Shown: positions 14,531 through 22,222 of the stretch, one piece after another
Layout: every line of letters starts with the position of its first letter
Position numbering within the stretch: position 1 is the stretch's first letter
NCBI GenBank assembly: GCA_038852315.1
Contig: JAWCKF010000027.1
Location: 1 to 25,610 of the forward strand
Origin: COMBO-56-21 sp038852315
GTDB lineage: Archaea; Thermoplasmatota; Thermoplasmata; UBA10834
DNA: 25,610 bases
Direction of reading: 5' to 3'
Position numbers and translations under genes: made by a program
The notes under the pieces: model-generated
The model's database searches: none
The model's input: the letters and a program-made list of their open reading frames with translations, nothing else
What the model was told of the DNA's origin: nothing

Positions 14531-17053
14531 TTACGGTTCCGGCGTCCGCCGGCCCGACCTCTTTCTGCAAAGCAACGCAACCGCCATGAGCTGGGTTAGC
14601 ATCGTCATCGCAATTAGAGGGACTTTGCCCGAAAACTCGGGTATGAACTCCAGGACAACCACTTCAAGGCTCGTCGTGTTAGCGTTGCCGAATCCATCCA
14701 GAACCTCTAGAACGACATGATAAGTGCCGGGCGTGGAGAACTGATGGACCGCAGTGCAGTTAGAACTCCAGTCTGTATCCCAACTCCCGTCGCCTTCCCA
14801 GTCCCACCGGAACATGAGATTGGATGCCAATGTGTCTATGTCCCAGGACATCGAGGAATTGAACACAAAGAGGGTGGTCACATCACCCCAAGCAGGTGCG
14901 GCCGTGAACGAAGCGATTGGCTCGCGAGGAGGACCAACATACACATTGTCAATGTGCCAATAATCATAAGCAGGCCCACGGCCGTGAACGGCAAGAAAGC
15001 GAAGCTGCAGGAGACCCTTGCTCGGGAATCCTTCGTAGCCCACGCTCAGATTGCACATGACCAAGATCTGGTGTCCAGCCGAAGACCCGCCCTCCAAGCG
15101 GCCTATCGGTATCCATTCAGTGGAGTTCCAGAGGGATATCTCGAGGAAGTCACCCCAATCTGGAGCATCACTGAACCAGGGGCTTCCAAAGCGAACCCAG
15201 CACCTCACTTTTATGACGTCTAAACCGCTGACATCGATAAGGGGGCAAACGACCTCGACGAACGGCTCTGTGCCACTGATGCCGAGAGACATCAAACCCG
15301 TCTCAGCGGTTTGTGATCCTACGCTCACGGACTGGGGGATCGATACCCACCAACCATCCGGAACGTCTTTGCCAGAAGCGATCTTCTCAAAAGTCTCCAG
15401 CCATGGGCCCGTCAACGGCTCTGGAGGATCGAATTCCTCCGGCGTATAGGCAACGTCAAACATCGTGATTGAGTCGATGACGGCCCCATCCATGAGGCAC
15501 AGCTCGACCGTCACATTGTGATGACCAGCCTCACCATATGCATTGATCCTCCAGCCACAAAACGAAATCACGACCTCCGAATAGCCGATTGAAAGATGAC
15601 TTACATTGCCTGCCCTGTCGATCGATTCGTCTTGCTGCGAGTTCCACAAGGTGCCGAAAACCAGGTACCTTCCTTCTACTTCGGTATTCACTGTCACCTT
15701 GACAGCAAGCTGATCGAACAAAGTGTCAGAGTCGATGTCGATTCCGAAACATGAGAAGGGAGGAACAAGATATGCCGCCCGTTCGAAATCAGAGGGTGTA
15801 TATGGGTTCGTGATATGCTGCGCATAGAAGTAGGCGCCATCGGAACAATACAGTTCTAGCTGCACAAGATACGGACCAGGGGTTCCGCAGCTAGAGATCC
15901 TGATGCCGTCGAACATGAGACCCACAACACCGATACCGGTCGACATGTTCGTCCAGTTTTCCACCGTCTCGATCATCTCGTGGAATGGACTTGCCTCCAG
16001 AGTCCCGACCAAGAGAATCTCGACACTTGCATTCAGGTTCACAGTCACGTTTACCATCAGATGATTGTAAAGACCGTCTCCGTCTGTGTCAAGACCGATA
16101 TCGGTTATCGGTTCAACTATCCCCAGAGGTGGCTCAAACTGGGCATGATCATAGGGAAGTGTGAGATACGTCCCTCTGTCGAGAGGATTCTCGTAGGATT
16201 CGTTCCGTAACTCGGCTACGACCAAGAACGGGCCATCACGGCCTTCTTCATAGACGCGCAAGCCCGAGAAGTTCAACTGTGCCAATTGTGTGCCTGCGGA
16301 GTTCTCAAGATTGAAATAGCATACATCAATCACATGCCGGTCTTCTGGATCGAGAAGAGTTCCATCGACCCAGTACTTCCCTACCAAGTCTCTGTAGACC
16401 TCAACAACTATCTGGATGACCAAGAAATCGTACCTGGAGTTACCGTTCGTGTCTAGAACCTGTTCACTCCAGTCTTCAGTTAGATCGACGTCGCCCTGTT
16501 CGAAATCTGCGGCAGAGTAGAAGGACGTCGTGTGAACATCCTGGTCTATCTCAGCGCTTTGGTTGAGTAAGTAGAGGAACACGGTGTAGTTGCAGTCGTA
16601 ACCATTGGCTCTTATCTGGCCTCCCCTGAAGTATATGTCGACTTCATATGAACCTGTTGCCAGGTTGTAAGAGACGTTTGTGGCATCGACGAAGGGGCCG
16701 GAAGCATCCGGACCGGCGAACAAAGCAGCCCCAAACCCATACAAGCCTTCAGCTGCGATGATGACGTTAACGTGAATGACTAGGAAATCAAATAGGCCAT
16801 CGCCGTCGTCGTCGATCGCGGAGTCCGAGTGTGGCGGGGAGAATCTTGAATCGAAAACGGATTCTTGCTCTGCATCCTTCACTGAGGTGTTTCCGACATC
16901 GCAATTCACCGACACTATCACGAGGCTGACAGTCATGAGAAGGGCAAGCACAACGACGAGCACGATGCGAGACGGCGACCTAGTCGAGACACGCCGAGTT
17001 CTTGCCTCGCCGACGGACGCAACGAGACCTCTCCGCCCGCCATCCCGCTCCAT
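14531..17053 (-). CDS. Large anchored surface protein: four ~120-residue repeats, jelly-roll-like region, PKD domain
   Basis: This is a protein of about 840 residues with a basic N-terminus and a hydrophobic helix (about 30-50) that exports it. Four tandem repeats follow. Each opens with an Asp-rich loop, DDDGDGLFDF (82), DTNGNSRYDF (202), DTDGDGLYNH (323) and DIDSDTLFDQ (440), and closes with a [DE]-[FQ]F-[DE]-type turn. The loops resemble calcium-binding DxDxDG sites. Residues ~550-715 look like a jelly-roll or adhesion module (GPWLETFEK...WHIDNVYVG), then a PKD-like domain. The end is EFIPEF plus a hydrophobic helix and RKRSGRR, like archaeal PEF-type sorting tails. ATG 17053 is preferred; TTG 17056 is adjacent. 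A TATA box about 26 bases upstream implies a leaderless message. GC content is visibly lower than in neighbouring genes. A role in adhesion or the cell envelope is inferred. Confidence 0.85.
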   Translation of the reverse strand: MERDGGRRGLVASVGEARTRRVSTRSPSRIVLVVVLALLMTVSLVIVSVNCDVGNTSVKDAEQESVFDSRFSPPHSDSAIDDDGDGLFDFLVIHVNVIIAAEGLYGFGAALFAGPDASGPFVDATNVSYNLATGSYEVDIYFRGGQIRANGYDCNYTVFLYLLNQSAEIDQDVHTTSFYSAADFEQGDVDLTEDWSEQVLDTNGNSRYDFLVIQIVVEVYRDLVGKYWVDGTLLDPEDRHVIDVCYFNLENSAGTQLAQLNFSGLRVYEEGRDGPFLVVAELRNESYENPLDRGTYLTLPYDHAQFEPPLGIVEPITDIGLDTDGDGLYNHLMVNVTVNLNASVEILLVGTLEASPFHEMIETVENWTNMSTGIGVVGLMFDGIRISSCGTPGPYLVQLELYCSDGAYFYAQHITNPYTPSDFERAAYLVPPFSCFGIDIDSDTLFDQLAVKVTVNTEVEGRYLVFGTLWNSQQDESIDRAGNVSHLSIGYSEVVISFCGWRINAYGEAGHHNVTVELCLMDGAVIDSITMFDVAYTPEEFDPPEPLTGPWLETFEKIASGKDVPDGWWVSIPQSVSVGSQTAETGLMSLGISGTEPFVEVVCPLIDVSGLDVIKVRCWVRFGSPWFSDAPDWGDFLEISLWNSTEWIPIGRLEGGSSAGHQILVMCNLSVGYEGFPSKGLLQLRFLAVHGRGPAYDYWHIDNVYVGPPREPIASFTAAPAWGDVTTLFVFNSSMSWDIDTLASNLMFRWDWEGDGSWDTDWSSNCTAVHQFSTPGTYHVVLEVLDGFGNANTTSLEVVVLEFIPEFSGKVPLIAMTMLTQLMAVALLCRKRSGRRTPEP

Positions 17054-17077
17054 CAATGGACTAATCTGGAAAGCGGC

Positions 17078-17084
17078 TATTTAA
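17078..17084 (-). promoter_or_regulatory. TATA box for the repeat surface protein
   Basis: On the minus strand this reads TTAAATA, centred about 26 bases before the TTG/ATG start at 17056-17053. The spacing predicts a transcript starting at the start codon, that is, leaderless. Confidence 0.55.
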
Positions 17085-17165
17085 CTGCTTTCAATAGTTC
17101 TGATATCCGGGTAAACCCCTCGACAGAAATACGCTGTTCTCTCCGTCTCGTCTGACGTTTCTCTC

Positions 17166-17519
17166 TCATATCATCTTAAGCGTCTCAGCGATTTCATCGA
17201 GCCTCTTCAGTGCAAGGGTCGTATCCCCCTTCTTGCCGAGGACAGCGACGACAATGGCCTTCCTTCCGCCCCCGACCACAACCATCTTGGCCTCCTCTGA
17301 CTCGACAATTATGTGTCTGGGAGAGCCCGCTCTCAGCTCAGAGTTCGCTGTAGACGCCGCTCCCATGAGAGTCGCGCACATGATAGCGAAAGTCTCTGTC
17401 GAGATGCCTTCGGGGAGGTCCGCCGCGATCACCAATCCGTCCCTGCTGATTACTGCAGATGCGGTCGCACCACAACTCTGCCTGAGCGCCCTCAACGCAG
17501 GCTTCAGCTCCATAGTCAT
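17166..17519 (-). CDS. Roadblock/LC7-domain protein
   Basis: This 117-residue protein is a single Roadblock/LC7 domain, shown by the SRDGLVIAADLP strand-turn, the central helix AIMCATLMGAASTANSEL and the strand ending MVVVGGGRKAIVVAVLGKKG. In bacteria and archaea such proteins (MglB-like) form dimers and often regulate small Ras-like GTPases; no GTPase gene is seen here. ATG 17519 overlaps the upstream V4R gene's stop (ATGA, 17519-17516) and follows GGGAGGGGA, so the two are translationally coupled and probably act together. Upstream in-frame codons would only extend it into the V4R gene and are not needed. Confidence 0.9.
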   Translation of the reverse strand: MTMELKPALRALRQSCGATASAVISRDGLVIAADLPEGISTETFAIMCATLMGAASTANSELRAGSPRHIIVESEEAKMVVVGGGRKAIVVAVLGKKGDTTLALKRLDEIAETLKMI

Positions 17520-17926
17520 TCCCCTCCCAGGGGTTCGACCCTGAACACGCAGTGCTTGTCCCCCTTCCCGATGCACTCGATCTCCTCGCAGTTCATGCGC
17601 CTGTGGGTCTTAGCTTCGTAGACCTTCCTCACTATCCCCCTGAGCCTGTGGCACGTGGCACCTTCGGCACTCGTGCCCTCGATCGACCCGTCAGCCACCG
17701 CGGTCGACTCCTGGAACACGATGTTGTCGACCCACCCGCGCGCACGCAGCAAGTTCGCCACGACCTCGAAATACTTCTCAGGTTCCTGCATGGCTATCTT
17801 AGAGATCTCCTCGCCGAGGAGCATGCCCTCCCTGAAGAAAAGCCCGTAACAGGCCTGCGACATGACTCCCTCGTACAGCTTCCTGATCCCTTCGAACTCG
17901 GACTGGGAGAGCTTGACGAACTTCAT
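17516..17926 (-). CDS. V4R-domain small-molecule-binding protein
   Basis: This 136-residue protein is a stand-alone V4R (4-vinyl reductase) domain, a fold that binds small hydrophobic ligands and is related to eukaryotic Bet3/TRAPP subunits. The C-terminal Cys set CEEIECIGKGDKHCVF (Cys113, 118, 126) is the family's metal- or ligand-linked motif, and Cys92 lies near. No DNA-binding or output domain is attached. The output is probably through the coupled Roadblock protein downstream. A TATA box at 17960-17966 lies about 37 bases upstream of ATG 17926. The gene is divergent from AMMECR1. Confidence 0.85.
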   Translation of the reverse strand: MKFVKLSQSEFEGIRKLYEGVMSQACYGLFFREGMLLGEEISKIAMQEPEKYFEVVANLLRARGWVDNIVFQESTAVADGSIEGTSAEGATCHRLRGIVRKVYEAKTHRRMNCEEIECIGKGDKHCVFRVEPLGGE

Positions 17927-17959
17927 AGACCTCAGCTCGACGATGATTCGAGTGGAGCA

Positions 17960-17966
17960 TATTTAA
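17960..17966 (-). promoter_or_regulatory. TATA box for the V4R-Roadblock pair
   Basis: It reads TTAAATA on the minus strand, 34-40 bases before ATG 17926, giving a leader of about ten bases. The palindrome at 17971-17980 directly abuts its upstream side, where TFB would bind. Confidence 0.55.
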
Positions 17967-17970
17967 GGTT

Positions 17971-17980
17971 TGGTGCACCA
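17971..17980. promoter_or_regulatory. Palindrome TGGTGCACCA, possible operator
   Basis: This is a perfect ten-base palindrome in the 133-base divergent gap between the V4R and AMMECR1 genes. It touches the upstream edge of the V4R-side TATA box and lies about 40 bases from the AMMECR1-side one. A dimeric regulator bound here would compete with or recruit TFB. Function is inferred from position; short palindromes can arise by chance. Confidence 0.35.
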
Positions 17981-18021
17981 GATATCAGCCAGAGATGCTG
18001 ACGCGCATGCCGTTGAAAGAC

Positions 18022-18027
18022 TTTTAT
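18022..18027 (+). promoter_or_regulatory. TATA box for the AMMECR1-pyrC operon
   Basis: TTTTAT lies about 35 bases before ATG 18060, which implies a very short leader and supports that ATG over the in-frame codons further upstream. Confidence 0.5.
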
Positions 18028-18059
18028 GGACGCTATCCCATCGGAGCGGCCTGAGCATC

Positions 18060-18677
18060 ATGTTCTCTGACGAGGATGGCGCGCGCGCGGTAAGAATCGC
18101 ACGCGCGGTGGTCGAGGCACACGTCAGACGGCAGAAGTTGCCCGAGTTCGACGTGCCTGAGATCTTCAAGCGGAAGGGGGGCGTGTTCGTGACGCTCACG
18201 ACATATCCAGATGATCAGCTCAGAGGATGTATCGGGTACCCGGAACCGACCCTGCCGCTGATAGACGCGCTCAAGGACGCCGCCGTGAGCGCGTGCTCCA
18301 GGGATCCAAGGTTCCCCGCGGTGAGGCCTGAGGAACTCAAGCGCATCAAGGTCGAGGTCAGCCTCCTGACGCCTCCGGTGGAAATCAAGGTGAAGTCCCC
18401 GAAGGAATACGTCCAAGCCGTGAAGGTCGGTGAAGACGGCCTCATAGCTCAGAGAGGTTGGGCCAGGGGGCTGTTGCTGCCTCAGGTACCGGTCGAATGG
18501 GGATGGGACGCAGAGGAGTTCCTGTGCCAGACCTGCATGAAGGCGGGAATGAACCCTGACGCTTGGCTCGAACCTGGCACGAGACTCTACAAGTTCCAGG
18601 CGGAGGTCTTCTCTGAGTCGAGTCCCGGCGGTGAGGTCCGGCGAAGGAAGCTCGGTGAAGAGCATGGACGTTGTTGA
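18060..18677 (+). CDS. AMMECR1-domain protein
   Basis: This 205-residue protein belongs to the AMMECR1 family, conserved in archaea and eukaryotes, with the hallmark LRGCIGYPEPTLPLIDALKDAA and SRDPRF segments. The fold has been solved in archaea but the biochemical role is not settled. In some prokaryotes it occurs with Memo and radical SAM proteins, which suggests a redox or modification role. I start it at ATG 18060, just after the TATA box; upstream in-frame codons (to 17970) would add 30 residues lacking family similarity. Its last 14 bases overlap the dihydroorotase gene, so the two are one operon. Confidence 0.88.
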   Translation: MFSDEDGARAVRIARAVVEAHVRRQKLPEFDVPEIFKRKGGVFVTLTTYPDDQLRGCIGYPEPTLPLIDALKDAAVSACSRDPRFPAVRPEELKRIKVEVSLLTPPVEIKVKSPKEYVQAVKVGEDGLIAQRGWARGLLLPQVPVEWGWDAEEFLCQTCMKAGMNPDAWLEPGTRLYKFQAEVFSESSPGGEVRRRKLGEEHGRC

Positions 18678-19929
18678 GGGGAAGTGCTTCGTCTCCGGCC
18701 GGTTCGAGCAGTGCTGTATCGGGATAGAGGACGGACGGATAGTGAAGGTCGCGAAGGTCCTCGACGGGGACCGTATATACAGGTTCGGCTCGAAGGCGGT
18801 GCTCCCAGGCGCAATAGACGTCCACGTGCACTTCAGGGAGCCAGGCATGACTCACAAGGAGGACTTCGAGACCGGGTCGTTGGCGGCATTACACGCAGGT
18901 GTCACATGCGTGCTGGACATGCCGAACACGAACCCTCCTAGCACCACGCTGGCTACGATCAGGGAGAAGCGCAGGCTCGCGTCCTCTAAGAGCCTCGCGG
19001 ACTTCGGCCTGTTCGCAGGCGTCAGACCGGGCATCGACGTGCAGGGGCTCGCGAAAGAGGCCGTCGGATTCAAGCTGTACATGGCGAGCACGACGGGAGA
19101 GCTGCTCGTCTCCGCGCTCGACCAGGTCAAGGGCGAACTCGCGGAGATAGCTGGCTCTGGGAAGGTGTTGGCCGTGCACGCGGAGGACGAGAAGCTAAGG
19201 AGGAAGGAGCCGGAGAGGAGCCTCGAAGACCATCTGAAGAACAGGCAAAACGAGTGCGAGACGAGTGCCATCAGGAAGGTCAAGGAGGCCGCCAAGGGGT
19301 GTCGTGTTCACATATGCCACGTGTCGGCGAAGGAATCTATCCCGCTGATAGTCGAGGGTGCGCCCACCACATGCGAGGTCACAGCCCACCACCTCCTCCT
19401 GGACAAGGACGCGAAGCTGGGCGCAAGAGGCAAGGTCAACCCTCCTCTCAGAAGGCGAGAGGACAGGTACGCATTGTTCTCGGCGCTGCGCGAAGGCGCG
19501 TTCGATGTCATCGCTTCAGACCACGCTCCGCACACGATAGACGAGAAGGACGAGGATTTCGACTACGCCCCCAGCGGGATGCCCGGTGTGGAAACGACTG
19601 TCCCTTTGATGCTGCGCTTGGCAACCGAGCGAGATCTGGACATCGCAGGAGTCATCATGAGAGTGTGCCAACGGCCCGGCGAGATCTTCGGCCTGCGGAA
19701 GGGCAAGATAGCCGAAGGCTACGATGCCGATCTGATGGTGGTGGACTTCGACAGAACCACGACGATCACTTCAGAGAGCCTGCTATCTAAGTGCGGCTGG
19801 TCGGCGTTCGAGGGCGTGCCCGCCATCTTCCCGAAGGCCGTGTTCGCGCGCGGAGAGGTCATGATGGAGGACGGCCACCAGGTCGGCGAGAGCAAGGGGA
19901 GGGACGTGGTCGTTGCCCAGAGGACTTGA
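18664..19929 (+). CDS. pyrC: Dihydroorotase
   Basis: This 421-residue amidohydrolase catalyses the third step of pyrimidine synthesis, closing carbamoyl-aspartate to dihydroorotate. The class I signature DVHVHFREPGMTHKEDF carries the metal-binding His54 and His56. Further sites are DMPNTNP, VGFKLYM, His172 in AVHAEDE, HICHVS with His219, the VTAHHL histidines, and Asp286 in ASDHAPH. The zinc site therefore looks complete. ATG 18664 is preceded by GGTGA at 18654-18658, inside the AMMECR1 gene. The 3' end overlaps the YkgJ-type gene by 17 bases. No other pyrimidine gene is in the window. Confidence 0.93.
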   Translation: MDVVEGKCFVSGRFEQCCIGIEDGRIVKVAKVLDGDRIYRFGSKAVLPGAIDVHVHFREPGMTHKEDFETGSLAALHAGVTCVLDMPNTNPPSTTLATIREKRRLASSKSLADFGLFAGVRPGIDVQGLAKEAVGFKLYMASTTGELLVSALDQVKGELAEIAGSGKVLAVHAEDEKLRRKEPERSLEDHLKNRQNECETSAIRKVKEAAKGCRVHICHVSAKESIPLIVEGAPTTCEVTAHHLLLDKDAKLGARGKVNPPLRRREDRYALFSALREGAFDVIASDHAPHTIDEKDEDFDYAPSGMPGVETTVPLMLRLATERDLDIAGVIMRVCQRPGEIFGLRKGKIAEGYDADLMVVDFDRTTTITSESLLSKCGWSAFEGVPAIFPKAVFARGEVMMEDGHQVGESKGRDVVVAQRT

Positions 19930-21076
19930 CGACTCGCGCGTTCCCATAGACTACACGGAGCTCAGAGGCAGGACCTATCGGTGCATCGACGGGTGCGCCC
20001 TGTGCTGCCTGTGCCAGCCCGAGCTGCTCCCGGAGGAGGAGGCGCGGTTCAGGGCGTCCTCCGAACTCGCGGATGCGGTCACCGAGAGACACATCTCACC
20101 AGACGCGAGAGGCGCGGGCATCAAGCTCAAGGGCGCACACGGGGCATGCTGGTTTCTGGAGAACAGGAGGTGCAGGATATACGAGCAGCGGCCGCACTTC
20201 TGCAGGACCTTCCCCATAAACGTGTTCGTAGGGCGGAGGGTCCAGCTGAACGCGAATCTTTCTTGCAGGGGGATAGGCGTGCCAGGGGAAGGACTCGAGA
20301 GAATCGGCAGAGAGGTCGTGGCTTCCTACGGCCTGGACAGGCTGCGGGAGGAACTGGATAAGGCCACCGCTGTGTACGACGAGTTCGAGGACAACTGCAA
20401 GGCGGCGCGGGTGATGCAGCCAGCGTCCTCGCTGCGGGAGGCTGGCAAGGCCTTGATGGAGGATCTCGTGGACCCGATCGGGCTCGCGAGGATACTGACC
20501 TACGCGACTGCCGGCGATACTCCCCAGAATGCAACGGCACAGGAAGTCGTCAAGCGCACCAGAAGAACGGAGCCTGAAGAGGACCTCGGAGAGGCGGCGC
20601 TCGCGATAGCGGTCGACCTGTTCGACCTGCCAGAGCTGAGCCATCTGCCAGTGTACATAGATGAGTCGCTAAGGTGGCACATATTCAGGCTCGTGGACGA
20701 TAGAATCGTCGCTTATTCCCTGGGAGAGGACGGCGGCATCTCGGAAGAAGGTTCTGTAGAACCTTCCGAGGTGGATCTGATGAAGTTCGGTTCCGGCGGT
20801 GCGGACGCGATGAAGTCCTACCTCAGGATAGTGAACATGCGCGACTGCTTCCTCGGACACGCGGCCTACATGTGCGACTCCGAGGACTACCAGTTCAACT
20901 TCGCCCAGGTGTACCTCGGCGTCTTGGCGCGCAACGCGCTCGACCTGTGGTGGAGGTGCTCATTCCTGGCGCACATTGCTGGCAAACAGGAGCTGGGCAG
21001 ACGTGAGGTGAGGGAGGGGATAGTCTTCTTCGACATGGACCTCCTTGACCTCCCATCGATAGGGGCATTCATCTGA
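19913..21076 (+). CDS. YkgJ-type Cys-cluster protein with unknown C-terminal region
   Basis: This 387-residue protein starts with a YkgJ/UPF0153 Cys-cluster domain: Cys24, Cys28, Cys31, Cys32 and Cys34 near the N-terminus, then Cys79, Cys87, Cys97 and Cys118 (CRIYEQRPHFCRTFP is the family hallmark). Such domains bind zinc or iron-sulfur and are otherwise uncharacterised. The last ~230 residues are unrecognised and contain conserved-looking aromatic and acidic patches and two Cys (DCFLGH, YMCDSED). The start is TTG 19913, with GGGGAGGG nine bases upstream inside pyrC, which makes it convincing. The operon position suggests a housekeeping role, but no function can be assigned. Confidence 0.82.
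   Translation: MPRGLDDSRVPIDYTELRGRTYRCIDGCALCCLCQPELLPEEEARFRASSELADAVTERHISPDARGAGIKLKGAHGACWFLENRRCRIYEQRPHFCRTFPINVFVGRRVQLNANLSCRGIGVPGEGLERIGREVVASYGLDRLREELDKATAVYDEFEDNCKAARVMQPASSLREAGKALMEDLVDPIGLARILTYATAGDTPQNATAQEVVKRTRRTEPEEDLGEAALAIAVDLFDLPELSHLPVYIDESLRWHIFRLVDDRIVAYSLGEDGGISEEGSVEPSEVDLMKFGSGGADAMKSYLRIVNMRDCFLGHAAYMCDSEDYQFNFAQVYLGVLARNALDLWWRCSFLAHIAGKQELGRREVREGIVFFDMDLLDLPSIGAFI
20747..20766. repeat. Inverted repeat inside the YkgJ-type gene
   Basis: GAAGGTTC and GAACCTTC form a perfect eight-pair stem around the four-base loop TGTA, entirely inside coding sequence (protein segment EEGSVEPSE). The arms extend with GGA/TCC if three bases bulge out. No function is evident. 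Confidence 0.5.
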
Positions 21077-21156
21077 CGATGGCACAACCGTCGTGGCTCT
21101 ACGCCCCTCCCGAGGTACGGAATTCGTCCTTGAACGGCATCGATTGTTGTTCTGTT

Positions 21157-21210
21157 CGAAGTCTGCCGTATCGAAAGCGTTATCAATCCGAAACGATTCT
21201 GGTTCTTTCG
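21157..21210 (+). promoter_or_regulatory. Cluster of CGAA boxes upstream of the Lrp-type gene
   Basis: CGAAG (21157), CGAAAG (21172), CGAAAC (21189) and the inverted CTTTCG (ending 21210) are spaced about one and a half turns or more apart just upstream of the regulator. Lrp/AsnC proteins commonly bind A/T-containing inverted repeats in their own promoters, so autoregulation is possible. AATATTTA at 21212-21219 is too close to the start to be a good TATA box. This is a weak, inferred site. Confidence 0.3.
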
Positions 21211-21232
21211 CAATATTTACGGGGGAACGCCC

Positions 21233-21706
21233 TTGACCGACAAATCGCAAGAGGTCGAGTTGGACAAGAACGACCGCATCATACTGAAAATGCTTCAAGA
21301 GGACTGCAACGTCAGCCTGAAGAAGATCGGGGAGAAGACTGGGCTGTCGTCCTCGACGGTGCACTACAGGGTGAACAGGCTGATCGAGGAGAAGGTCATC
21401 ACAGGGTTCAGGGCGACGGTCGACCCGCTAAAGGTCGGCAAGGAGATACTGGCTATATCGCTCATAACGGGGAGGTACGGCCCTGACTACTCGAAGAAGA
21501 TCGGCGAGAAGATCGCGAAGATACCGGGTGTCTGGGCCGTCTATTTCCTCCTGGGGAACATCGACTTCGCCGTCCTTCTCAGAGCGTCCTCGAGGGAGGA
21601 ACTCAAGGACATAGTCGACTCCTTCATCAAGATAGACGAGGTCGAGAGGAGCAACACCTATCTGATACTCGACCGCATCAAGGAAGACCCCACGGTCCAG
21701 CTCTAG
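21233..21706 (+). CDS. Lrp/AsnC-family transcriptional regulator
   Basis: This 157-residue protein has an N-terminal winged helix-turn-helix (DKNDRIILKMLQEDCNVSLK, then IGEKTGLSSSTVHYRVNRL as the recognition region) and a C-terminal RAM domain (about residues 65-143) that binds amino acids or other small effectors and forms oligomers. This is the feast/famine regulator plan. The start is TTG 21233, with GGGGGAA about seven bases upstream. Given the surrounding amino-acid and nucleotide genes, control by amino-acid supply is plausible, but the targets are unknown. Confidence 0.9.
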   Translation: MTDKSQEVELDKNDRIILKMLQEDCNVSLKKIGEKTGLSSSTVHYRVNRLIEEKVITGFRATVDPLKVGKEILAISLITGRYGPDYSKKIGEKIAKIPGVWAVYFLLGNIDFAVLLRASSREELKDIVDSFIKIDEVERSNTYLILDRIKEDPTVQL

Positions 21707-21754
21707 GACGGGCGAGCCAGCAATCCCAGGACCCCGTTGCGGCAGTCGAAAAGG

Positions 21755-21760
21755 TTTAAG
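21755..21760 (+). promoter_or_regulatory. TATA box for the LSm-eL37-purF cluster
   Basis: TTTAAG, within AAAAGGTTTAAGTAC, lies about 38 bases before the TTG start of the LSm gene, leaving a leader of roughly ten bases that ends with GGTGAT. Confidence 0.5.
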
Positions 21761-21795
21761 TACGGTACCCGTTATCAGGCAATCGGTGATTTGAT

Positions 21796-22011
21796 TTGCA
21801 GAAACCCCTGGCTGTTCTCAACAAGGCCATCAACCAGCAGGTGATAGTCGAGCTGAAGGGCAAGAGGAGCTACAGGGGGGTCCTTGACGGGTACGACCCG
21901 CACATGAACCTGGTCCTCAAGAACGCAGAGGAGACGCACGAGGACAAGGTCGTGAGGAAGCTCGAGACCACCATCGTGCGCGGAGACAACGTGATATACA
22001 TATCCCCGTGA
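21796..22011 (+). CDS. Sm-like archaeal RNA-binding protein (LSm)
   Basis: This 71-residue protein has the Sm1 motif (VIVELKGKRSYRGVLDGYDPHMNLVL) and Sm2 motif (IVRGDNVIYIS) of archaeal SmAP proteins, which form heptameric rings that bind U-rich RNA. The start is TTG 21796, with GGTGAT at 21785-21790. The eL37 gene follows after 11 bases. The LSm-eL37 pair is a conserved archaeal gene order, here continued by purF. Confidence 0.95.
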   Translation: MQKPLAVLNKAINQQVIVELKGKRSYRGVLDGYDPHMNLVLKNAEETHEDKVVRKLETTIVRGDNVIYISP

Positions 22012-22022
22012 GGTAGGTTCAG

Positions 22023-22190
22023 ATGGTAAAGGGCACCCCGTCAATGGGAAAGCGCAGCAGCAAGAAGACTCACATAGTCTGCAGGCGCTGCGGAAGACGA
22101 GCCTATCATGTGAGGCACAAGGTCTGCGCATCGTGCGGCTTCGGCGCGACGGCGAAGCTGAGGCGGTACGCCTGGGCGAAGCTGCACTGA
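22023..22190 (+). CDS. rpl37e: Ribosomal protein eL37
   Basis: This 55-residue basic protein begins MVKGTPSMGKRSSKKTHIVC and has the zinc-finger cysteines Cys20, Cys23, Cys35 and Cys38 (CRRCG and CASCG). It is a large-subunit protein of archaea and eukaryotes that binds 23S rRNA. GAGGT at 22010-22014 precedes the ATG. Its length is normal for archaeal eL37. Confidence 0.95.
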   Translation: MVKGTPSMGKRSSKKTHIVCRRCGRRAYHVRHKVCASCGFGATAKLRRYAWAKLH

Positions 22191-22222
22191 CCTGCGCAGT
22201 CCCAGAAAGAGGGGGTCGAGGT

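Noticed and set aside
14717..15223. Plus-strand frame of 168 codons inside the surface-protein gene
   Set aside because: The minus-strand protein is continuous with repeats, a PKD domain and an anchor through this region; the plus frame shows no domain.
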